From AP-15 sp963733945 (GTDB lineage: Bacteria; Pseudomonadota; Alphaproteobacteria; ATCC43930; CGMCC-115725), in contig CAVTFD010000039.1 in the NCBI GenBank assembly GCA_963733945.1, positions 1-64,000 on the forward strand: a stretch of 64,000 nt of DNA, given 5' to 3'. The notes beneath the pieces are model-generated. The model searched no databases. It was not told the DNA's origin and was given only the letters and a program-made list of their open reading frames with translations. Positions 42,626-51,530 of the stretch are shown piece by piece. The position numbers were made by a program, and so were the translations under genes. The stretch's first letter is position 1. Every line of letters starts with the position of its first letter.

Positions 42626-45229
42626 TCAGCTATGCTTGAGTTCGGCGAGCAGCTTTTCGGCCTGGACCTTGTCGGCAAAGGCAGCTCCGGAGCCGAGCAG
42701 CTTTTCGAGCATGGCCTGAGCGTCAGCGCCGCGGCCGGTCCGGCTAAGGGCAACAGCGAGATGATATTGGATCGCCGGGTCGGCCGGGGCTGACACGTTG
42801 GCAGCGGTAAGGTAGGTCACCGCCTTACTACCGTCGCCTTGGGCCAGCAAAATCCATCCGAGCGTATCGTCGATCTGAGGGGCATTCGGCGCGGCAGCCG
42901 CCGCCCGCTCCGCCAGCCCTTGCGCTTTATTCAGGTCACCCTTTTGCTGATAGAGCCAAGCCAGATTGTTGAGCCACGCCGGATCGTCCGGTCGGGTATC
43001 AAGGAGCTTGGTATATTCGGCAATCGCGGCGTCGTAGTTTTTCGTATCGAGATAAATCGACGCCAAGGTAGCGCGGAGCGCATTGTCCGTTGGCGCGGCC
43101 TTGAGGCGATCGTTCAGCAAGGCCTCGGCCTTGTCCGCAGCGCCATCGTGGCTGTAAACCTCGGCGAGGCCCGCCGTGAGGCCGTCGTCAGCCGGCTTCG
43201 CCACGAGGGCCCTTTCGAGCAACGTGGCTGCTTCCTTGCGGCTTCCGGCCTTATCGAGCAGCTCCGCTGACACCAAATCGTAAGAGGTGTTACCAGGATC
43301 GGCCTTGGCAAAATCGCGAGCTTTTGCCAACCCCGCTTCTATGCCGCCGATTTCGCTTTCGACCCGGATCAGTTCACCCTTGAGGACGACGTTTTGCGGC
43401 GTACGGTCGAGAGCCGCCTGGAGCACCGAGCGCATCTCGGGGTAGTCTTTTCCTGTGCGCAAAACGTCGAGATAGCGCGCCAAGATCTGCGGAGAATTCG
43501 GCGCTAGTTCGTAAGCGTGATTGTAGGTGGCGATCGCGCCCTGCGTATCCCTTGCTCCAAGCTGGACCTGTGCTTGAGCTTCGAGGACATCGAGGTTCGC
43601 CGGGAATTTAGCTGACAACTCGGCCGCTGTCGCCGTCGCGTTTTTCCAGTCCTGGCGCAAAGCGTAGAGACTGACAAGCTTGATCCCGGGTCTCGGATCG
43701 TTAGGCGCGGCGCTGCGCGCGCGGGCGATGTCGTCCAGCGCTTCGGGCCACTGCTTTTGTAAGATTGCGACATCGGCCATACCGAGGAGCCCCGTCACGT
43801 CGTTCGGCTTTTGCGCTAGCAGATCGCTGTACACCTTTTTCGCATCGGTGACGCGGCCGGTACCCAGATACAGCGGGCCAAGGACCGAGCGGATGGCGAC
43901 GTCTTTTGGATCGGCCGTCAATCTGGCGTTCAGCACCGCCTCAGCTTTAGCGAAATCTCCGGTGCGCATATTGAGGCGGGCGAGGGCAATCGTCAGCGCA
44001 TCATCAGCCGGATGGGCGGTAACTGCCTTAGCAAGCAGGGCTGCCGCGTCGCCATACCGCCCCGCATTCTGATAAAGCTGAGCTGACATCAAATCGAGAG
44101 CGTCGCTGTTCGGATCGTCCTTGGCAAAGCTGTTCGCTTGCGAGATTGCAGCGTCCACGCCGTCGAGCGCGGCGGTCACCCGGACCAGCTCGACTTTCAG
44201 CGACGCATTCTTGGGATCCTTGGCGATTGCATCCTGCAGCACGCCACGCGCCTCGGCGTAATACTTTGCCGAATTGAGCAAGGTCAGGTAACGCGACAAT
44301 ATCGGCAGCGAATTCGGCGCCAGCTCGTGCGCGCGTTTATAGCTCGAGATCGCGCCATCCGTGTCGCCGGCCGCGAACTGGGCCCCTGCCTGGGCGTCCA
44401 GCACCTCGGCATTGGAGGGGAATTGGGCGCTCAGTGCGCTCGCCATCGACTTGGCGCTTGCCCAATCCTGCCGCAGCTCGTAGGCGCGCACGAGCGTGAG
44501 CCCCGGTGTCGGGTCGTTCGGGGCGGCGGTGCGGGCGCGGTTGATCAAATTGGTCGCCTCTGGCCATTTTTTGTCGGCCATGGCGATGTTCGCCAAGCCG
44601 AGCAGGGCGGCCACGTCATCCGGTTTTTTGGCGAGAGCATCGTTGTAGACGTTCTTGGCCTGTTCAGCTCTTCCGGTCGCTAGATAGAGTTGCGCCAAGT
44701 CGCGTCTGGCGGGCGAAAAGTCGGGCTGACTGGTCAGCGCCCCTTGGAACGCGGCCTCGGCCGCCGGATAATCGTGCTGCTCGACTTTGACCGTACCCGC
44801 CAGGGTCTGGTAGAGCGCGCTCTTCGGATCGCGCTTAAGCAAAGCAGCGGCGGTTTGGGCGGCCTTGTCGACCTGCCCGGCGCGCAGCTGCGTCAGCACC
44901 AGGGTCGGGCCCGCGATCACTGCGCCGGACTGGGTGTCGAACACCCGCTCGAGATCGGCCAACCCCTCTTTGCCCTGACCGGCGCCGATCTCCGAAATCG
45001 CGACCCGGGTCTTGATCGCCGAGTTTCCCGGATCGAGAGCCGCCGCCTTCTCAAACTGCTGAAGGGCCAGTTCGGGCTTGCCGTTCGCCATATAGGCATT
45101 GCCCAACTCCGTGAGCAGCTGGGGATCCTGCGGCGATTTGTCGACAAACGGTTTGAGGTATCCGATTGCCCGTGTCGGAGCGCCTTGCCGCAGAGCGGCA
45201 ATGGCTGCGAGTTCGAGCCGCCCTGGCAT
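42626..45229 (-). CDS. prsT: PrsT-like TPR protein, C-terminal part (after frameshift)
   Basis: About 868 residues made almost entirely of tetratricopeptide repeats (LLTELGNAYMANGKPELALQ, LAQLYLATGRAEQAKNVYND, LANIAMADKKWPEATNLI and so on). The last TPRs end AKLLDTRPDDPAWLNNLAWL and GWILLAQGDGSKAVTYL. This matches PEP-CTERM/exosortase-associated TPR protein PrsT. The reading frame joins the upstream part through an extra base at 45224 within CCTGG; removing it gives ...TQAPGDAGRLELAAIAAL and one protein of roughly 1,200 residues. Acts in the periplasm in relation to exopolysaccharide export, by family association. Confidence 0.85.
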   Translation of the reverse strand: MPGRLELAAIAALRQGAPTRAIGYLKPFVDKSPQDPQLLTELGNAYMANGKPELALQQFEKAAALDPGNSAIKTRVAISEIGAGQGKEGLADLERVFDTQSGAVIAGPTLVLTQLRAGQVDKAAQTAAALLKRDPKSALYQTLAGTVKVEQHDYPAAEAAFQGALTSQPDFSPARRDLAQLYLATGRAEQAKNVYNDALAKKPDDVAALLGLANIAMADKKWPEATNLINRARTAAPNDPTPGLTLVRAYELRQDWASAKSMASALSAQFPSNAEVLDAQAGAQFAAGDTDGAISSYKRAHELAPNSLPILSRYLTLLNSAKYYAEARGVLQDAIAKDPKNASLKVELVRVTAALDGVDAAISQANSFAKDDPNSDALDLMSAQLYQNAGRYGDAAALLAKAVTAHPADDALTIALARLNMRTGDFAKAEAVLNARLTADPKDVAIRSVLGPLYLGTGRVTDAKKVYSDLLAQKPNDVTGLLGMADVAILQKQWPEALDDIARARSAAPNDPRPGIKLVSLYALRQDWKNATATAAELSAKFPANLDVLEAQAQVQLGARDTQGAIATYNHAYELAPNSPQILARYLDVLRTGKDYPEMRSVLQAALDRTPQNVVLKGELIRVESEIGGIEAGLAKARDFAKADPGNTSYDLVSAELLDKAGSRKEAATLLERALVAKPADDGLTAGLAEVYSHDGAADKAEALLNDRLKAAPTDNALRATLASIYLDTKNYDAAIAEYTKLLDTRPDDPAWLNNLAWLYQQKGDLNKAQGLAERAAAAAPNAPQIDDTLGWILLAQGDGSKAVTYLTAANVSAPADPAIQYHLAVALSRTGRGADAQAMLEKLLGSGAAFADKVQAEKLLAELKHS

Positions 45230-46238
45230 CCCCCGGAGCTTGGGTGAGGTATAACTCGAGGACGTCTTCCGCCTGGGCAAATTGTCCGAGAGCAAGCTTC
45301 GTTACTCCCTGCAGGTAGTAACCGGCTGGGAACTTTGGAAAAAACTGCGAAAGACGGTCGAACAGATGGTCGGCCGCCACGTATTTCTGCTGTCTTGTGA
45401 GCTCGAACGCGTGCAGGTAATTCGCCATGAAGTTGTCGGGATTGGCTTTGAGGACCGGATTGAGATCGTCGTCCGCGGCTTTGTAATTACCTTCGGCGAT
45501 GTTGAGGCTGGCGCGGCTCAGAAGCACCGCGACATTCTTGGGGTCGATCTTAAGGGCCGCGTCGAATTGGCTCATCGCCGCCTTGGTGTCGCCATGAGCT
45601 CGCGCCAATTCCCCCTTGACCTGGAGCGCCTCGATCGAGCGCGGATCGACGGTGAGCGCCTGGTCGAGCAGCTTGTTCGCTTCGGCCGGGTTGGTCGCCG
45701 CCAGCGTTCGCGCCAAGGTGATCTTTGGCGCCAGCGCGTTGGGATCGAGGCGGACCGCATCGGTCAGCATCGACTCGGCCTTGGCGCGATCATGGAGGCC
45801 TCCCGCCGCGATGCCGAGCGCCAATCGCACTTTGCTTTCGAGCTGGGGAGCGCGATTGCCCGGTTTGACCAGATCGGCCAGGTCGGCGAATTTGCCCTGC
45901 TGCACCATCGATTGGAGCAAAGCCGGCAGATAGTCCGCCTCCTTGCCATTGCGGTCGCGTGCGGCGCGCGCCTCGCGCTCGGCGGAAATGGGATCACCGA
46001 GCTGAAGGTAGACGCGCGCGAGTTGGCTGCGCAGCAGCGGATCCTGCGGCGATTCCTGGATCGCATTGCGCAGCTCGATCTCGGCCGCCTTGAGGTTCCC
46101 GCTGGCGACAAGATGGTCGGTATTCTTGACCGAGGCCGGCAACTCGGCCGCATCGGAAGCGGGGCTTGCAAAGGCGAGCACGGCGGCGGCGGCAAATGCG
46201 GCGCAGTACCATGAGAGACGGCGTCGAGCCTGGGGCAT
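45051..46238 (-). CDS. prsT: PrsT-like TPR protein, N-terminal part (ends in a frameshift)
   Basis: Starts at ATG 46238 with AAAGGAAA upstream. The signal peptide (RRRLSWYCAAFAAAAVLAFA ... DAAEL) has no clear lipobox, unlike the lipoprotein form of PrsT. TPRs follow (LRNAIQESPQDPLLRSQLAR, VYLQLGDPISAEREARAAR, and more). True sequence ends near VLELYLTQAPG at about 45226; the remaining 60 codons to the stop at 45051 are out of frame. The start lies 28 nt after the prsR stop, in one operon. Confidence 0.85.
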   Translation of the reverse strand: MPQARRRLSWYCAAFAAAAVLAFASPASDAAELPASVKNTDHLVASGNLKAAEIELRNAIQESPQDPLLRSQLARVYLQLGDPISAEREARAARDRNGKEADYLPALLQSMVQQGKFADLADLVKPGNRAPQLESKVRLALGIAAGGLHDRAKAESMLTDAVRLDPNALAPKITLARTLAATNPAEANKLLDQALTVDPRSIEALQVKGELARAHGDTKAAMSQFDAALKIDPKNVAVLLSRASLNIAEGNYKAADDDLNPVLKANPDNFMANYLHAFELTRQQKYVAADHLFDRLSQFFPKFPAGYYLQGVTKLALGQFAQAEDVLELYLTQAPGDARAARTRSHCRSAARRSDTGNRIPQTVCRQIAAGSPAAHGVGQCLYGERQARTGPSAV

Positions 46239-46266
46239 CGGATTTCCTTTCACCCGCCTGCGGCCG

Positions 46267-47628
46267 TCAAGCATCGAGGCCGAGCTGGTGCTGCTGCATC
46301 AAATCGTAGAGCGTGGGTCGGCTTATGCCGAGCAATTTGGCCGCTTTCGACAAATTGAAGCCTGCCTGGGCCAGGGCCAATTGAATCACCTCGCGCTCGG
46401 CGCGGCTCCGCGCCGACCGGATGTCGAGGGATTTCGCCTCGTCTTCGCTGGTCGATAGATCGAGGTCCGCGGCCGAGACCAGCGCGCCGTCGGTCATCAC
46501 AACGGCGCGCTTTACGCGGTTTTCAAGCTCGCGCACGTTACCGGGCCAGTGATGGTCTTTGATCGCAGCGAGCGCCGATGAACTGATGCCGCGCGTACCG
46601 CGCCCGTATTCACCGGCATAGCGGTGTAGGAAAAAGGTTGCCAGGACCACGGCATCGGCCGGCCGTTCGCGCAGCGGTGGAACCCGCAGAGCGACCTCAT
46701 TGAGCCGATAGAACAGATCTTCGCGAAAGCGGCCTTCGACCAGCATTCGATCGAGGTCCTGGTTTGTCGCGCACACGATGCGCACGTCCACCTGAACCGG
46801 CTTGCGGCCACCGACCCGCTCGACGATCTGATCCTGCAGAAAGCGCAGCAGTTTCACCTGCATGGGCAGCGGCAAATCGCCGATTTCGTCGAGGAACAGC
46901 GTGCCGCGATGCGCACTTTCGATCCGGCCGATGTTTTGCCTGACCGCCCCGGTAAAGGCGCCTTTTTCATGGCCGAACAGTTCGCTTTCGAGCAATGTCT
47001 CGGGAATCGCCGCGCAATTGATCGGGATGAACGGCGCGTGGGCGCGCCGGCTCATTCTGTGAAGCGCATGGGCGAGCAACTCTTTTCCGGTGCCGCTTTC
47101 GCCCAGCAGCAACACCGCTACGTCGGTCGGCGCAAGCTTTTCGATATTACGCAGCACCTGCAACATTTCGGGGCTTTGGGCGATGATGCCGTCTACCGGC
47201 GATGTCGTCGCGGCTTCGTTGAGCCTGCGGTTTTCGGCCTCGAGCTCGAACATTTGCTCGGCGCGGCCGACGATCATTCGTAACACGTCGATGTCGATCG
47301 GCTTCTGATAAAAATCGTAAGCGCCGAGCGCAATCGCGCGCAGCGCGTGCTCGCGAGTCTCGTTGCCGGTCGCGATGATGACCTTGGTTGCCGGAGCGAT
47401 TTCTCTAATTTCCATCAATGTCGCCAAACCTTCCGAGGCGCCGTCCGGATCCGGAGGAAGCCCGAGATCGAGAATGGCTACCGGAACCGGGGCCGCCCTG
47501 ATGATCTCGATCGCTTCGTGGCGGCTCGCGGCCGGGTACACCTTGTGGTCGGCAAAAGCCCAGCGAAGCTGGCGCAACAACCCACTGTCGTCATCGACGA
47601 TCAGTAACGATTTCGCGGCTGGCGGCAT
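46267..47628 (-). CDS. prsR: PrsR, PEP-CTERM-box sigma-54-dependent response regulator
   Basis: Receiver domain (SLLIVDDDSGLLRQLRWAFA with the acidic pair; phospho-Asp in VAILDLGLPPDPDGASEG), then an AAA+ sigma-54 activator domain. That domain has Walker A GESGTGKELLAHALH, GAFTGA loop motif GHEKGAFTGAVRQN, and Walker B GTLFLDEIGDLPL. The Fis-type HTH is FNLSKAAKLLGISRPTLYDL. 453 residues from ATG 47628. It activates sigma-54 promoters of PEP-CTERM and exopolysaccharide genes in relatives; paired with PrsK immediately upstream. Confidence 0.93.
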   Translation of the reverse strand: MPPAAKSLLIVDDDSGLLRQLRWAFADHKVYPAASRHEAIEIIRAAPVPVAILDLGLPPDPDGASEGLATLMEIREIAPATKVIIATGNETREHALRAIALGAYDFYQKPIDIDVLRMIVGRAEQMFELEAENRRLNEAATTSPVDGIIAQSPEMLQVLRNIEKLAPTDVAVLLLGESGTGKELLAHALHRMSRRAHAPFIPINCAAIPETLLESELFGHEKGAFTGAVRQNIGRIESAHRGTLFLDEIGDLPLPMQVKLLRFLQDQIVERVGGRKPVQVDVRIVCATNQDLDRMLVEGRFREDLFYRLNEVALRVPPLRERPADAVVLATFFLHRYAGEYGRGTRGISSSALAAIKDHHWPGNVRELENRVKRAVVMTDGALVSAADLDLSTSEDEAKSLDIRSARSRAEREVIQLALAQAGFNLSKAAKLLGISRPTLYDLMQQHQLGLDA

Positions 47629-47633
47629 GGTTA

Positions 47634-49613
47634 TCAAGCCGCGGCGGAGGGGGTCGCCGTCTCGTGGTCGAGGACCACGGGCAAGGCGATGCGCATCGTC
47701 GTGCCCGCTCCTGGCTCGGAAATCACCTCGAGGTCGCCTCCTGCCATGCGGATCAGCTCGCGAGTTTGAAAGGCGCCGATGCCGTAGCCGCCCGATTTCG
47801 TGGAACGGAACGGTAAGAATAGCTCATCGCGAATGAAGGTTTCGTTCATACCAGCGCCACGATCGACGACAGCAATGGTGAATTGGCTGCCGAGCCGGCG
47901 CGTCGAGATGGTGACCGGGCCGTCCGGCGGTGAAGCGTCGAGGGCGTTTTGAACCAGATGAGCAAGCGCCGAGCGCAGCCGTTCGGGAGCGATCGCAACC
48001 GCCGTTTCCGGATCATCACCGCTGGTCTCGACGATGACCGAACCGGATGCGAACTCGCCTGCGACGGCGGCCACGATGGCCTCGGGGTTGGCGAGCGGGG
48101 TTGCCCGAGGCGCAGCATTGGCCTTGAGCTGGCTGAGCAGATTGTTCATGCGCGCCACCGAATCCTCGACCGTCTGGAGCATGTCGCGCTGGAAGTCGGG
48201 ATCGTCGATGTAGCGGCGGGCGTTGGACACGATCAGACCGAGCTGGCTCGCGAGATTCTTGATGTCGTGCACGACGAAGGCGAACCGCTTGCTGTATTCG
48301 GTCAACAGCTCCGCGTCGCGCAAACCTTTGGTCGAGCGCTCCTCGGCGAGATAGCTAGCGGCCTGGCGGCCGGCCGCGCGCAGCAGATCGAACGCCTCCC
48401 AATCGAGCCCGACCGGGTGGGTCGGACGATCGAGCACGACAAAGCCGACAATTTCTTGGCGATGCGCCAATGGGACGGCCAGCCAGGCCCGAGGCGAGGC
48501 GAACAGCCAGGCCTCGCCTGCCGCGTCGGGCGAATGTTCTTGAATCCAACCGCCGTTGCGAAAGCCTGCAACGAACGGGTCGTCGACCGCCACCTTCGCC
48601 CCATCGTCGGCGCGAAGCTTCCATGTCGCGGTCGGGCTGTAGCCAGTCCCCGACGCCAACGACCACAGCATCCCGCTCGGGCTGTCGACGAATTCGGCGA
48701 GTGCGCGAATGATCCTGACCTGCAGCTCTTCGGCCTCCCGTGGCGCCGAAATCAGGTCGATGAATTTGAGCCACTCAACGCGATAATCGTAGCGATGGGT
48801 GAAGAAATTTCGCGAGATCAGCAATTTCAGCCGCTGCCGGAAGCTTCCCGAAGACAGCACCGTGACCAGCACGACGATGCTGCCGAACAGCATTGCCAGC
48901 TGCAGCACCAGACCCCAGTCGCCGCCGAACCCGCGCAGCAGCATTCCGACGATGGCCACGGCCAACAGAAAGCATCCGCTCGCCACCAAGGTGACCGTGT
49001 GCAGCACGACCTGCCGGGAGACATGAATGTCGACCCGCCACTCGCGGTTGCGCACCATGGCCAGCGCCAGCAGAGGTGTCATGAACGCCGCGGCGATCGC
49101 CCGCCCGAGCGCCAGGCCTGGGTCGATCCGGCCGCGGGTGATGAACACGTCCGAGAAGAAGAACAGCTCGTAGGCGTAAAGCAAGCCGAGAGCCAAGCAC
49201 ACCGGCCATACGTGCCAGCGCCGCGATGAGGCGGTGTTACGCCACAGGTTCTCGATCGTCAGCAGCCCGAGGACGCCGAACCCGACGCGGACCAGCAGCT
49301 GAGCGTAGAGGGTCGCAACATCCCCACCGAAAGTCAGCGTCCAGAGGTCGATCGCGATCGCGGCGGCGCAGAAAACCGCCGCCGCGACCAGGTAGCGCCT
49401 TCCGACCTCCGAGCCGTCGCCGGCATGTACAGTGACCAGCGCCACCGCGAACAGCAGCCACGCGGAAAGCCGGACACTATCGAGGAGCGCCGGAACGCCG
49501 ACCGGAAGGGCCCCCGTCGCCGCCGTCGCCGCCGCCCAAGCGGCCGAAGCCAGGCAGCAGCCGATGATCGCGGCACCGGTTCGACTGGTCCGGCCTCGCA
49601 AAACCATCAGCAT
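47634..49613 (-). CDS. prsK: PrsK, PEP-CTERM system histidine kinase
   Basis: Membrane sensor kinase: about eight N-terminal helices, a GAF-like domain (SSGMLWSLASGTGY ... WLAVPLAHRQEIVGFVVLDR), then the H-box FVVHDIKNLASQLGLIVSNA. The HATPase has N-box HLVQNALDASP, G-boxes VDRGAGMNE and GGYGIGAFQTRELI. 659 residues from ATG 49613. The frame is open and hydrophobic further upstream (GSALAFVLII just before the ATG), so the true start is probably earlier at a non-ATG codon. Phosphorylates PrsR by family knowledge. Confidence 0.92.
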   Translation of the reverse strand: MLMVLRGRTSRTGAAIIGCCLASAAWAAATAATGALPVGVPALLDSVRLSAWLLFAVALVTVHAGDGSEVGRRYLVAAAVFCAAAIAIDLWTLTFGGDVATLYAQLLVRVGFGVLGLLTIENLWRNTASSRRWHVWPVCLALGLLYAYELFFFSDVFITRGRIDPGLALGRAIAAAFMTPLLALAMVRNREWRVDIHVSRQVVLHTVTLVASGCFLLAVAIVGMLLRGFGGDWGLVLQLAMLFGSIVVLVTVLSSGSFRQRLKLLISRNFFTHRYDYRVEWLKFIDLISAPREAEELQVRIIRALAEFVDSPSGMLWSLASGTGYSPTATWKLRADDGAKVAVDDPFVAGFRNGGWIQEHSPDAAGEAWLFASPRAWLAVPLAHRQEIVGFVVLDRPTHPVGLDWEAFDLLRAAGRQAASYLAEERSTKGLRDAELLTEYSKRFAFVVHDIKNLASQLGLIVSNARRYIDDPDFQRDMLQTVEDSVARMNNLLSQLKANAAPRATPLANPEAIVAAVAGEFASGSVIVETSGDDPETAVAIAPERLRSALAHLVQNALDASPPDGPVTISTRRLGSQFTIAVVDRGAGMNETFIRDELFLPFRSTKSGGYGIGAFQTRELIRMAGGDLEVISEPGAGTTMRIALPVVLDHETATPSAAA

Positions 49614-49686
49614 GATTATCAGGACGAACGCTAGCGCGCTTCCTGAATAAACTGTTTCGACGACGGTTCTTGCCAGCTTCGTTGTC

Positions 49687-51096
49687 CTATCTTGCGCCGT
49701 GATTCCAGAAGATCACCCGCGCCGTCTGCAGCAATATTAAACAATCCAAGAAAATGCTTTGATTCTTTACGTAGTAGAGGTCGAACGAAAGCTTACGCCG
49801 CGCATCCTCGATCGAGGCGCCATAGGGATAATTGATTTGCGCCCAGCCGGTGATGCCGGGACGAGCCCAATGCCGCTCGGCATAGTAGGGAACGGCCTTG
49901 GTCAGATCGGCGACAAAAAAGGGGCGCTCCGGGCGCGGCCCGACAAAGCTCATATCGCCGCGCAGGACGTTGAAAATTTGCGGAAGCTCGTCGATGCGCA
50001 ACTTACGAATGATCGCCCCTATTCGGGTGACCCGCGGATCGCCTTTCGCCGCCCATTTGGGGCTGCCGTCCAGTTCGGCATCCACCCGCATGCTGCGGAA
50101 TTTAAAGATCGAGAAAACCTTGCCGCGCGATCCGACCCGGTCCTGGCGGTAGAGGACTGGCCCTGGGCTGTCGAACTTGATCAGGCAGGCGGTCGCCGCC
50201 AGCAGCGGCAGCGAGAAAATCAGCAGCGCCAGGCTGACCGCGATGTCGAAGGCACGCTTCAGCCCCTCGTCCACGATGCCGCAACGGAACCCGTCGGAAT
50301 AGAACAGCCAGCTGGGGCGTAAGGCCTCGAGGTCGACCGTTCTCGTCTCGCGCTCCCAGAAGTCCAGGAAATCGGTCACTCTGATGCCGGCCAGCTTGCA
50401 ATGCAGAAGTTGGCGGACGGGCAGGCCGCGGCGGTCGTCGGTCGCGACCACGACCTCGCTGGCGCCTAGTCGGTAGGCAAGATCGGCAAGTGAGTCGGAA
50501 CCGCCCGCCGACCAGCCCGGCGCGTCGGCTCCGACCGCTGCGCGCTCGTCCGGCGTCCGCACAAAAGACACCGGCGTGAAATGCTGGTTCTCGCCGGCCT
50601 CAACCAATTTAGCAATACGCGCCGCTTGGGTTCCGTTGCCGAGGACGATGATCCGCCGCTTCAGCAGCCCACGGCCCAAGGTCACCAGAAAGGTCCCGCG
50701 AGTCACGGATATGCAGCCGAGCCAGACCAAGGCTGCCTTCAACGGCAGATTCCCAGTATCCGGCAGCTGCTCAAACCCTTCGCGCCATAAGGATGCCGAG
50801 ACCAAGACGAGCATCAGCACCAGCACGAAGGCGACCGCGATCTTGCCGATCAGCAGCCGAAAATCGACAAAAGTCTGTTCCCCATAGAGACCGATGGAGA
50901 CCATCGCGCCGACCGCTGCGATCGAGAAGCCCGCAGCGAACTGGGCAGGGAAGCTCGCGACGCCAAATATTAACGACGTATTCTCGTTCGACTGAGACAA
51001 CATCTGGTAGAGCGCGCCAGTGATCAGCAGAGCGTCCGACGACACCAGCAACACGACCGAAATAGGGACAAAATGTCTGAACAGTCTGAGCTGCAT
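49687..51096 (-). CDS. Exopolysaccharide polyprenyl-phosphate sugar transferase (XrtA/PEP-CTERM-associated type)
   Basis: 469 residues. Four N-terminal membrane helices and a CoA-binding-like domain (RRIIVLGNGTQAARIAKLVE) precede the bacterial sugar-transferase domain. Its motifs are KRAFDIAVSLALLIFSLPLL, SPGPVLYRQDRVGSRGKVFS, IFKFRSMRVDAE, KLRIDELPQIFNVLRGDMSF, VGPRPERP, and PGITGWAQINYPYGASIEDA. The YPYGASIEDARRKLSFDLYY end is that of the EpsB-like transferases linked to exosortase loci. Starts lipid-linked repeat assembly. Start chosen at 51096; the longer open frame upstream is GC-rich noise. First gene of the operon with prsK-prsR-prsT. Confidence 0.92.
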   Translation of the reverse strand: MQLRLFRHFVPISVVLLVSSDALLITGALYQMLSQSNENTSLIFGVASFPAQFAAGFSIAAVGAMVSIGLYGEQTFVDFRLLIGKIAVAFVLVLMLVLVSASLWREGFEQLPDTGNLPLKAALVWLGCISVTRGTFLVTLGRGLLKRRIIVLGNGTQAARIAKLVEAGENQHFTPVSFVRTPDERAAVGADAPGWSAGGSDSLADLAYRLGASEVVVATDDRRGLPVRQLLHCKLAGIRVTDFLDFWERETRTVDLEALRPSWLFYSDGFRCGIVDEGLKRAFDIAVSLALLIFSLPLLAATACLIKFDSPGPVLYRQDRVGSRGKVFSIFKFRSMRVDAELDGSPKWAAKGDPRVTRIGAIIRKLRIDELPQIFNVLRGDMSFVGPRPERPFFVADLTKAVPYYAERHWARPGITGWAQINYPYGASIEDARRKLSFDLYYVKNQSIFLDCLILLQTARVIFWNHGAR

Positions 51097-51530
51097 TGCT
51101 GATTGGAGATTTCCAATATCGTTAACCGTCGCGGATCGCGACGGCGCTGCCCATAACCCATGAGTATAATAGCAGCAAAGAGACCGGCCGTCCAGTAGAA
51201 CGCGGCAGGAGCACCGCGGATGACGGCGAGGAGTGTCGACGATCCTCGAGCGGTCGCCGCTCGGCGTCATCGAGTGGCAACGCCGAGCGGAGTAGGATCG
51301 TGACGGTGCCGGGTCGGATATGCCCGCCGCGGGTCCGGACGTACCGGCGAACGCGTACCGGCGCTGGTCGAAGAGTTGCCGAATCCGGCCGATCATCGCG
51401 CACGCGCGCCTTCTCAGATCGAGCGCACCCGATGGCCGTATCATATTGGTGCCGGCCGGGCGCATCGATAATCCACCTGAAGAACCAGGATTGTCGGCTA
51501 TCATCATGGCCGCACGAGGGAGTGGCGCCG
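51097..51530. other. Divergent intergenic region, about 434 bp
   Basis: Separates the minus-strand exopolysaccharide operon from the plus-strand ABC exporter and must carry both promoters. The open frames covering it have atypical Arg/Pro/Ser-rich translations and no ribosome site, so I read it as non-coding. No hairpin or RNA gene recognised. Confidence 0.5.

Noticed and set aside
47949..49229. 426-codon plus-strand open frame opposite prsK
   Set aside because: Shadow of the histidine kinase, whose H, N and G boxes are unambiguous.
51097..51507. Extension of the sugar-transferase frame upstream of 51096
   Set aside because: Residues before MQLRLFRHF do not look like protein; the conserved hydrophobic N-terminus begins at 51096.
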